Below are positions 55,501 through 64,000 of a stretch of 64,000 nucleotides of DNA, one piece after another. Under the pieces are notes generated by a model. The model searched no databases and was not told where the DNA came from. It saw only the letters and a program-made list of their open reading frames with translations. This DNA is from Pelobates cultripes. Its lineage: Eukaryota; Chordata; Amphibia; Anura; Pelobatidae. A program made the translations under genes and the position numbers. Position 1 is the stretch's first letter. Each line of letters begins with the position of its first letter. The stretch is taken from the NCBI GenBank assembly GCA_933207985.1, contig OW240921.1, positions 2,515,521 to 2,579,520 of the forward strand, read 5' to 3'.

Positions 55501-55980
55501 GAGAGTACAACTGAACTTTATTCTGCCACACACAGCTTTTATGCACTGGCCCCTAGCATGGGGTCNNNNNNNNNNNNNNNNNNNNNNNNNNNNNNNNNNN
55601 NNNNNNNNNNNNNNNNNNNNNNNNNNNNNNNNNNNNNNNNNNNNNNNNNNNNNNNNNNNNNNNNNTACATAGCAAGCATACAGTTTTTTCCCCCAGCATG
55701 CTTTGTGTCTGAGAGATAATTGAACTCAAATTAGGATAACTCAATTATCTCTCAGATACAGAAACTTATACACATTTTATACAATACCCCAAAAATACAT
55801 GAAAATAGTGCAGGAAGCCCATAAAAATCATAGCCCTGATTAGTTCTGATCTGAGTGCTCAGATCTGTTCGATAGAACGGAATTGCTATTTGAGTAAAGT
55901 TCTGACCGACCGGCAAAGTTATGATAGCCCAAAACAGTTTCAGATAATTGGTCGGCTTTCACTCCAGGTGAGTGTGGTTT
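55501..55980 (-). mobile_element. LTR fragment with assembly gap
   Basis: Contains CTGAACTTTATTCTGCC (minus-strand AATAAA-like signal), the 100-N gap at 55566-55665, the CTGAGAGATAATTGA...TCAATTATCTCTCAG stem (about 55708-55756) and the CTGATCTGAGTGCTCAGATCTGTTCG block of the superfamily. Both ends are uncertain. Confidence 0.65.
55566..55665. other. Assembly gap (100 N)
   Basis: Exactly 100 N inside an LTR, probably a collapsed repeat. Confidence 0.99.
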
Positions 55981-56055
55981 GGACTATCAAGGCTCGCAGT
56001 GGCAAGTACTTTTTAAGGCCTGACTAGTGGCATAGGATTTGAAATTTTAAGCCCT

Positions 56056-56526
56056 GGTGTAACTGTTGGATTGTGCTTTGATATTCTTTTTTTTCTTTTG
56101 GAAATGATCAATAAACAATAATAAAAAGTTACTATTTTAAATAATAACATAATAATGATAAAAATAACAACAATAAATAATAATAAAAAAATATCTGTAG
56201 ACGAAAAAAAATTTTATTCAAATTAATTTCATACAAAAGAAGAAAGAAAACGACGACAATAGAACACATCGTAAATTACTTTCGCTCTAGATTACATAAC
56301 ATTTTTAAAAGATAAAGTATCATTAAAATGGAAACTCTTATTTTAAAAGCTTATCCTTCTTCCACTCACTGGAGAAACTATCTACAAATACACTAAATAC
56401 TTTTATATTTCTTCAGTTACTCTGGACTTCCTATTTGCTAGTAGTAGATGTGACAGAGTAGTCATGACACCAAAAAGTAATAAAAGATATGTTTTTAAGG
56501 TTTAGGGGCCAGACATGTCATACGGA
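56056..56526 (-). other. 3' flank / possible 3' UTR of the TIL gene
   Basis: AT-rich sequence. The first clear minus-strand AATAAA downstream of the stop codon is at 56218-56213, about 310 bases away, so a 3' UTR of this size is plausible but unproven. Confidence 0.35.
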
Positions 56527-56918
56527 TCAGTATTTTCCATTTTTAATATTGTTTACAGGACAATCTTGCCGAAGGACACAGGGTCCAGATTTCCCAGACA
56601 CATGCACGTAGCCAGGTTTACATACACACCCCACGATGCATTGCATTGTGCATGGTTCAACAAAACCTTCTTTTCTGTCGCAGCGATCGGGACAGCTGGT
56701 ACCACAGCTAGAGTACGTGGTGTTCCCACTGCAGGACAAACATTTTTCCTTTGGCACACATAATCCTGAAACATCGAGTAAATAACCGTCCTTGCAGAAG
56801 CAGTCAGGAGAGCAGATTTTGGTACAAGCGGGGGGAGGATCGAAGTGGGTGCAGTTCTCAGGGCACATGCTGCCACACGAGTTGTATATTTTGTTTACCC
56901 CGCAGTCGATATGTGTTG
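56527..56918 (-). CDS. Two-domain TIL (trypsin-inhibitor-like) secreted protein, main exon
   Basis: The exon opens after a good acceptor (TTTATTTCTTCAG at 56931-56919) in phase 1 and runs to a TGA at 56527. With the start exon at 61516-61486 it gives about 140 residues. Domain 1 begins CGVNKIYNSCGSMCPENC and domain 2 begins CSGNTTYSSCGTSCPDRC. Each has ten cysteines in TIL order with the CxC pair (CFCKDGY and CVCKPGY) and a closing C...C. Such proteins are usually secreted inhibitors of serine proteases; frogs have many in skin and other tissues. The loop after the fifth cysteine is TKI in domain 1 and TMQ in domain 2, suggesting different specificities (inference). No frame damage is seen, so this looks like a working host gene. 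Confidence 0.87.
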
Positions 56919-57343
56919 CTGAAGAAATAAAGTCAAAGAAATATTACATTTGATATATTTACCAACACATACAATTATATTTCTCACAATGAGCTGTAAT
57001 AAATTAAAAAATGATTTCCAAAATTTAGACTAAAATTCCCAATTTTGGTAAACTTCATCAAAGTTCAGCTGCATTTCCACCTTCGTATGTTGACCTACAT
57101 TCTGCAGATTTATTTTGCAGTTCACTTCAACTCATTCTCTGGTAAAAAGGCCCTCAGATTTTCCAAGTCGAGAACACATTTTAAAATCTAGGCAACAGCT
57201 AGAAGTTGGAATAAAATTATAATATCTTACATGACATAATTTATGTCAGAATAAACCTTTATTCACAATAGCAAGGGTGCTTTCAGAAATATGCTTACAC
57301 TAAATATACCACTAGATGGCAGCACCTCTACACAGCACTATAC

Positions 57344-57640
57344 TTGGGTGCTGCTGTTTCTTTAGATCCGTACAAAAATTCGACCTTCTCCATTCGTTTT
57401 CAGAGGAAATCCGGCCATTACTTTCATTTGGAACTGAAATTCCGATCCGTGCAACGGACTGAATCTTATTGCCATTTAGTAGATAAGCCCCTCACTTGGT
57501 ACCCTTGTGGGATTGCCATATTTAAGGATACCAGATTAGGGAGCTGTTAGTAGATAGCTCCTTTTTGGTATCCTCATGGCAATTCCACAAGAATTAGGGA
57601 GTTATTTACTAAACAACTGAAAGACCCAAATTACTCACAG
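57344..57640. repeat. Dispersed repeat related to 29150-29350
   Basis: Shares TTCTCCATTCGTTTT, GAACTGAAATTCCGATCC and TAGGGAG.TATTTACTAAA..CTGAAAGACC blocks with 29150-29350. Internal inverted GGTACCCTTGTGGGATTGCCAT/ATGGCAATTCCACAAG-like pairs. Confidence 0.55.
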
Positions 57641-57683
57641 GTAAATCTCAATACTTACCTATCAGATTACTATGATTGGTTGA

Positions 57684-58035
57684 TTTAAAGGAACACTATA
57701 GGGTCAGGAACACAAACGTGTATTCCTGACCCTAAGATGCTAAATGCACCATTTAGGTAGCTTGTACCCAGTTAGCCCCTTAAAAGGTGAGAAAACTTAC
57801 CTTTTTTCAAGCGCCCTGCAGGTCTGCCAGCGCTGGCCTTGCCCCCGATCCGCCTCCTTGCTGTCATCATCAGTATTTAGGATTTCAGCATAGAGAAAGC
57901 ATTGGATTGGCTAAAATTGGCAAGGAGGCGGGACAGTACTGGTTTAGTCAATCAGCGTCTTCTCATAGATATGTATTGAGTTAACGCATCTCTATGAGGA
58001 AAGTTCAGCGTCTCCATACAGATTGATTCAATGCA
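57684..58035. repeat. Dispersed repeat TTTAAAGGAACACTATAGGGTC (copy 1)
   Basis: A terminal hairpin ACACTATAGGGTCAGGAA...TTCCTGACCCTA is followed by CATCATCAG, GCATTGGATTGGCTAAAAT and CTCTATGAGGAAAGTTCAGCGTCTCCAT. It shares this whole order with the copy at 58650. Confidence 0.75.
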
Positions 58036-58649
58036 TAATACTTGTATGCAAATGAGATCATCCAAATAAGTAGTAAAATGTATATATTGTTACTTTTTTA
58101 TTGTATTTGAAAATATTATTGGTATTATATAGTGAAAATATTCATTTTAATTGCTTGTTTACTAATATTCTTGATATTTGTATTTTATTGAAGTGTCACA
58201 GCAATCTAAATGTTCTGAGCATATTAGTCCTGAAAAAAAATACCATGTTAGTTCCCTTCGGAACTGTGTGTTCTGTGTGCATTTTTAGGGATCCCAGTAA
58301 CAGAGTCTCCAGACTGACGCGCTCCAGGCTCCCTCCCCAACGGATTAGGCAAAGGTACTCAGTCGGAGTACACAAGCTCAATCACAGTAGGATTTTTCTT
58401 TTTTATGGGTTTAGCTAGGAGCTTGGGGACCCCTATTCACTGGGGGGGTTGGGGGGAGGGTGGCAGGGGTATCATTTTTTATGTGGAGTTTTCCAATGGG
58501 TGGAGTCTGGGGGGAACACTCGGTCCCCCATTTCTTTAAATAGCCCCACTCGGGGGACATGGGGGGGGCAATAGTTGCCAAGTTGTTAGTTTTTTTTTAT
58601 AACAGCGAGCATAGGCTAAAGGTAAGGGGGGCATAGGATGGTTTATTTT

Positions 58650-58965
58650 TAAAGGAACACTATAGGGTCTGGAACACAAACATGTATTCCTGACCCTATA
58701 GTGTTTAAAAACACCATTCGGGTGACTTGTCCCCTTAAAAGGGTTTAAAACTTACCTGAGCCTGCCAGCACTGGCCCCGCCCTGATCTGCCTCCTTGCTG
58801 ACATCATCAGAATTTATTATTTTTAGCCAATCCTATGCTTTCCTATAGGGAATGCATTGGATTGGCTGAAATCAGCAAACATGGCCCTGGCCAATCAGCA
58901 CCTCCTCATAGCGATGCATTGAATCAATGAATCTCAATGAGCCAAGTTCAGTGTCTCCATGCAGA
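58650..58965. repeat. Dispersed repeat TTTAAAGGAACACTATAGGGTC (copy 2)
   Basis: Same block order as 57684-58035 and the same orientation, including GCATTGGATTGGCTGAAAT and GTTCAGTGTCTCCATGCAG. It is a MITE- or SINE-like frog repeat whose class is not determined. Confidence 0.75.
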
Positions 58966-59254
58966 GGGACAAAAACGTCAAACAAACTACTCGTTCTTCA
59001 CTTCATTTGTTGTAATTTGTGGTTGCCAATTTGGCTTTTGGACGAATGGACGTATTGCTATAAATTCAGATGAAAACGTGTTCATATTTATTCCCCAGGC
59101 AGTGGACAGAGTTATTTTTACTCCCAACCCATTGCTCTTTTCTACATGCTGATAGTAGCCATTAGGAGGATGATATCATGCAGTAACTAGGTTTTGGTTT
59201 TAATTTCCTATCAACACCTACTTGTTCCAGTACCGGTCGTTGTTGTCTGCGGAG

Positions 59255-59291
59255 TTGTTGTTACTGTTGTTGTTGTTGTTGTTGTTGTTGT
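59255..59291. repeat. (GTT)n microsatellite
   Basis: About twelve GTT units. Confidence 0.95.
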
Positions 59292-61206
59292 TTGTGTGTT
59301 CACTAAGGTGGGCAAGAGACCTGGAAAAACAGGTATTTGTTAAAAGACATTTTTCAGAAATGGACATTTTCTTGGTGATGGTAGGCAAAGATCAGAATTT
59401 CCACTGATCAAATAGGCATTGGCTAGTGAAAATTCGGCCCTCACAAGTGTGGTATGGACACTAAGGAAAAGCATGAATTACAGTAAAATGATTAATAACC
59501 AATAACATCATTGCCATTCATTTTCAATCATACACTGTTTGATGATATTTATTTTTTTCTATTGAACTATTGATGCAAATCCAAAATGGTGGCCTCCTCA
59601 CCGAAACAGCCATCTCTCCACACTTTACAGGTACATTTAACTTGGTGACATTAAAATAATCTCAACCTGGAGAAAGCATCGCGTTTTCAGTAACTTAACT
59701 GATGGATACAGGTTACCGAAAAAAATTATTGTGTAAATCTGTATAAAATTATATTTTTTAATTTCTTGTTCATCCTTTAGAGAAATATACACTTAAAAAG
59801 GAAAAATCTCAATGTATCCTTCCTGGTAAAATATTTTCTAAATAAATAAATTCCAGTTTATATAGCGGCTCATATGTTGAAATAAATAAATCGTTCAAGT
59901 TGAATATTATATCAGAAATACTATTTTTTTTTTTTTTTTGCATGAGGTATAGAAAGAAGAAAGTATCAGTTACCCTGCTTGGGATATTTGAGCTGACAGG
60001 ATACCAGTGAGCGCAGGTTTTTTTGCTACGAATGTAAAAGTAATACCTGTACGTCGGCACAATCACACTGATCATCAATCAATAATTATTCTATGCAGAG
60101 TTTTTCACATCACTGTTGGAGATTTTTTAAAAAAATGTTGTAGTTTATTTTATGTGGTGATTGCCCTCTCTCCTTCCTCCGCACTCCACAGCATGGGTGT
60201 ACGAACTAAGAGGATCGGGTGAAGAACTGCCCCCCAAAAACACATAGTATAAGACCATATGTTTCACTGTTTAAAATAAGAAAAACAAATTATTTGTTAA
60301 AAGAGCTGGTTATCCCGTTCAGAGTTATACTATATTGCCTACAGAGAACAGCATGGTTTAATCTTTAAATCTTAGTGGGGTTGGGATTATCATGAAAGGA
60401 TGCCTCCTCAAATGTTCTGTGCTGATGCACCATTGCAATGAACGTTTACCTACAAAGGAAGAGTTCATGGAAGGGGAACCCCAGCAAGGAATGCAAGTAG
60501 GGATTTAGGTTTAATTTGTTTTGCAGTACAGAATACACACTAGTACTTCGTTACATAATGCTCGGAGTAAAGCAGTTCATTTTAATGTTTTTTGTTCAGA
60601 ACATGGAGAAGACAGACAGTTTTCTTCATGATATTCGCAGAGTTGATATAATAAAAGTCCATATGTGGTACCAGTTCATTCTATCGATATTTCTTTGTGA
60701 AAGAGCCCATAAAACAATTTAGGTAATACAATGCCTCACAGATAATGCTGAACTGAGGTGTTACCATTAAAACCCAGGGCTTGAGTCCGTAGCAAAATAT
60801 GCTCAACCATGGAAGTCGTACCTCCTCCTCTCTATACACACCTTGCCATCTGTGGCCTCCATTTAATCAGACTATCAAATGATCCAATACTGTTAGAAAA
60901 ACTGTCCAAATGATTCAATATTACAAAAACGTTCTCAATATTTCAAAGTCTCCATTAACGCCTATGGGAGTTTTTGTAGATAAATAATTTAAAAACGCTT
61001 TTCTAACAATATTGAATCATTTGGAAACCAAGGGCTATGTGAGCCAGGAACTCAGTGAACAAATAGTAGGTAACAAGAACATGCTCCCCTGCCAGTCTCG
61101 CTGCCCAAAAATCACCTGATAAATATTTCTTCGAGGGGGCTATCACCTCCCCCTTATTAACCAGTATTAGAACTACTGATCTTTTTATATCAAAGGTCTA
61201 CTGTGA

Positions 61207-61272
61207 GATGCAACTCACACAACAAACAAACAAACACTAACAAACAAACAAACACTAACAAACAAACAAACA
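61207..61272. repeat. (CAAA)n-type microsatellite
   Basis: CAAACAAACAAACACTAA units in tandem. Confidence 0.93.
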
Positions 61273-61485
61273 TAGTATCCTGCTGTCCACCCACCACCCA
61301 CAAATGCTCAAGCCTAGGATGGCCTCTGATTGCACAACAATCTTTAGGAACAGGGATCTACAGCCACTTAAATTAGTGGTAGTGGTTATGGTGCCTACGC
61401 ATTCCTTTAAAGATATGTATAAAATAAAAGGTGAGATTGAAATCCTACTTTACTTTCCAAAAGGATCAAACTGAACATCACTCAC

Positions 61486-61516
61486 TTAGCGTCAGGAGCA
61501 GAAACGTCAACGCCAT
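61486..61516 (-). CDS. TIL gene start exon (signal peptide start)
   Basis: The ATG at 61516 is followed by ten codons, MALTFLLLTL, plus one base before a GTGAGT donor. An in-frame TGA two codons upstream of the ATG supports this start. The hydrophobic run is the core of a signal peptide. Joined to 56918 it gives Thr at the junction and continues THIDCGV. The segment CTTTCCTCTTAG just upstream (61556-61545) could be an acceptor, so an upstream noncoding exon is likely and the promoter is not located. Confidence 0.72.
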
Positions 61517-61636
61517 GCTTCACCAGGTCTCAGAATGTTATATCGCTAAGAGGAAAGAACAATACACTATCGGTTAGTATTTAGTATCACAAAACATTCA
61601 GTTTATTAACATTGTTTCTGTCTTCTATGTGTATAC

Positions 61637-62035
61637 TTGTTTCAGTGTTTTTTGAAAAACATTGAAAATTTTAATTTAGAGCATAAAGACACATTTAGTA
61701 TAGGGAGAGGTATTAGCAGTAGAAAGAGGGAAGTGCTCATGCCATTGTACAGAACACTGGTGAGACCTCACTTGGAGTATTGTACGCAGTACTGGAGACC
61801 GTATCTTCAGAAGGATATTGATACCTTAGAGAGGGTTCAGCGAAGGGCTAGTAAACTGGTTCATGGATTGCGGGATAAAACTTACCAGGAAAGGTTAAAG
61901 GATCTTAACATGTATAGCTTGGAGGAACGACGAGAAAGGGGGGATATGATGGAAACATTTTTGGGCAGACTAGATGGGCCAAATAACTCTTATCTGCCGT
62001 CACATTTTATGTTTCTATTTTTACATAATTTAGTA
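61637..62035 (+). pseudogene. CR1-type LINE 3' fragment
   Basis: The plus frame contains LYRTLVRPHLEYCTQYWRPYLQKDIDTLERVQRRASKLV, then YQERLKDLNMYSLEERRERGD, the C-terminal signature of CR1-like reverse transcriptase proteins. After the coding remnant comes GATGGGCCAAATAACTCTTATCTGCCGTCACATTTTATGTTTCTA, a typical frog CR1-like 3' end. It is 5'-truncated and lies 0.1 kb upstream of the TIL start exon in opposite orientation. Confidence 0.85.
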
Positions 62036-62054
62036 TATTATGATGAAAAGTAAA

Positions 62055-64000
62055 GCTGTGTAAATTTGCATAACTTGTACATTTATATAGCCCTCAAAAT
62101 ACACTAAAAATAATCAACAGACCATAACCACTCCCTACATTTTGTTTTATAATCATAAAAGTTTCCTTGTTCCCACAACTCAGAAAACATCTTTAAAATG
62201 TTTACTGGGCGAATAATGAAGCAGAAGTAAGTAAAAAAATAAATAAAATAATTCTACACTGCAATTCAGAGTTCAGGGTGGCTTTGCTACCCATAATGCA
62301 TTGGCTCTGCTCATATATGCTCGGAGAGAGATAGAGAAATGCGTCCAGTACTGCTACACGTGTGCACACAACGCCAGCACAGCACTCTAGGGGTTTATTT
62401 ATTTACCGTGCCCAGTGTGTTCAGATAAAGTAAAGAAAATAAACACGTGGGATATTTAAAATAAATAAATAAGACAATAAGATACATTTTAATTAGTTAT
62501 TTGGTTATGCAAAAATCATGCAAGTGGCAGACGTACTCTAGTGAGTCTCAGGCAAAAAATCTAGGAGAAATCTTCCAATTTCCTCTCTCTCCTCTTTTCT
62601 GCATCAGTCACAGCAACATTAAAGTAATTAATAAGTCAGATAACGTACGGACACTCGGGAGATTGCAGTTACATTCAGGGAATTGCACAATAGACAGGAG
62701 TGTGTATATGTCATGAAAATACTGTGCTAGATAAATCATTTCCTCAGTCTCACTGCAGCCTGAGTATTTTCAGTCGCTGCAGAATTTCCATTCCTAGCCT
62801 AAAAGGTATTTTTTTGATTGTTTTACTCTAACTGTGACCCTTTTATAGCTTAAACTAAAATCACCATTAAACAGTCAATGAAAGGCTAACTGATGACTGA
62901 CAGGTGTAAAGGGCGGAGCTTATAACAATGATTGACAGGGAGCTGAGATGGAGACACCCAGTTACAGGATAAAAAAGGTGGATTTCTACATTTTATTTCA
63001 GTTTTTACACCTCACAAATATATTTGTTAAATATAGGGGTAAGTAAACATAATGTTAAAATTCATGGGGCAACACAATTCTACTTTAAACATTTGATAAA
63101 TATTAATCAATAATATTCTTTTTATAAAACAGATTTTCTTAATCTAGTCACATTGCAATATGTTCCGTCTTTCCTCATTAATCTCCACAAGCAGTTATAT
63201 AATACATTTTATAAAATTTATCATTTGTACCTGTGATAAAAGGCACGGGCTCTCCTTCTGAAAATGAAGCCTTGTTGCATTATTTTATATGATTCGGGGC
63301 ACAGGGCGTCTGCCGAGAAAGGAGGACCTTTAAGGAGTGACCTGTGATCAGTTTTAATTTAATTGCCCATCCTGGGTGGAACTGTGTTTGAAACAAGAAG
63401 AAAATTAGAATTATTATCAGGGACGTAGTTATTTGGAAATTCCACCCTGTGAAAGGCTGAGCAGTCATTGTTCAAAGCATAGCATGTATAAACTTGCCGA
63501 CAAACCCAGAACATTCACAGAACTCTATTCAGAACAATTACGTGTACCAGATAATTATATTTAGAGATGATAAATGGTATAAATGCATTTTGCACACAGT
63601 ATATTTTCACTTTTACCTCCTTTGTAACATGCCACAAAATCCAGCTGATTCTGTAGCTGGATATTAATGTATAAAAGGTGGAGTTGCAGGTTATTACAAT
63701 AGGTCTCATACACCATAGGTCTCATACACCGAGTTACACATGACATCATCATTCTACTTTGAGTGATGTCAGCTCACAAAGCGGCCATGTATGGGAATAT
63801 TTGCTGCGTCCCTTTGCAATATTTTGCCTTCTCTTAGACCCTTTTAACCTCTATGAAAATGAACTACAAGGAAAAGTGAGTGAGATATAAAAGTACTACT
63901 AATACAACATTTTTATATTTATAGTCCACACATATGTGGTCCCTCTTAGCTGCCTGGTAGTTAAAATTCTCACTTTTTCATGGAGACTCCTCACGGATTT
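62055..64000. other. Upstream flank of the TIL gene, no further gene seen
   Basis: AT-rich. CTAACTGATGACTGACAGG and GGGCGGAGCTTATAACAATGATTGACAGGGAGCTGAG at 62886-62949 look like a short dispersed repeat. The short open frames (62501-62716, 63280-63468, 63515-63752) show no recognisable domain. Confidence 0.5.

Larger units (their letters stand above)
56919..61485 (-). other. Intron of the TIL gene (about 4.6 kb)
   Basis: Donor GTGAGT at 61485-61480 and acceptor AG at 56920-56919. The phase-1 junction creates an uninterrupted reading frame. A further small phase-1 exon inside the intron cannot be excluded, because the signal peptide made by direct joining is short. The intron contains repeats at 57344-58975, (GTT)n at 59255-59291 and a CAAA-rich repeat at 61207-61272. 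Confidence 0.7.

Overview
This window looks like gene-poor nuclear DNA from an anuran amphibian. It has very long intergenic and intronic stretches, no operons and almost no conserved host coding sequence. Its repeats are of frog type: DIRS retroelements, L1, L2 and CR1 LINEs, TTAA-target and hAT DNA elements, and many solo LTRs. The species cannot be fixed from the sequence. Two runs of exactly 100 N (44203-44302 and 55566-55665) are assembly gaps.

The one host gene I can support is a small secreted cysteine-rich protein on the minus strand. A start exon lies at 61516-61486 and a main exon at 56918-56527. The spliced reading frame is about 140 residues with two consecutive ten-cysteine TIL (trypsin-inhibitor-like) domains. 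Its 4.6-kb intron holds dispersed frog repeats, and a CR1 fragment lies just upstream of the first exon.

Almost everything else is layered mobile DNA, and target-site duplications (TSDs) let the layers be peeled apart. Region 1 (1-13.3 kb): a minus-strand L2-type LINE is split by a 7.0-kb hAT-type element (4466-11506, TSD CTCCTTAG), which itself carries three LTR insertions and a 1.3-kb minisatellite. A further solo LTR (11592-12565) sits in the same LINE. Region 2 (13.3-25.1 kb): a plus-strand L2-type LINE is split by a minus-strand L1 insertion (13661-24845, 14-bp TSD). The L1 is in turn interrupted by several LTRs, a short retroposon and a 2.06-kb TTAA-target element. Region 3 (25.1-33.9 kb): a plus-strand DIRS element (gag, reverse transcriptase, then tyrosine recombinase and an SGNH-like tail) is split by about 6.2 kb of LTRs, a G-rich minisatellite and palindromic elements. 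Region 4 (33.9-40.0 kb): two adjacent hAT-type elements, each with a perfect 8-bp TSD, consist mostly of expanded CA/TG-rich satellite. Region 5 (41.5-55.9 kb): nested LTRs and a nearly complete Ty3/gypsy provirus (49345-55444, TSD ACTAG).

The provirus is the most striking coding element. Its minus-strand order is gag, protease, integrase, then reverse transcriptase and RNase H. This copia-like order inside a gypsy-type element is known from the Gmr1 group of deuterostome retrotransposons. The gag-protease-integrase part is one open frame of 971 codons with intact catalytic motifs, but reverse transcriptase and RNase H are separated by frame lesions. About eighteen other LTR copies belong to one diverse LTR superfamily related to its LTRs. 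They share conserved inverted repeats, and several pairs show compensatory changes.
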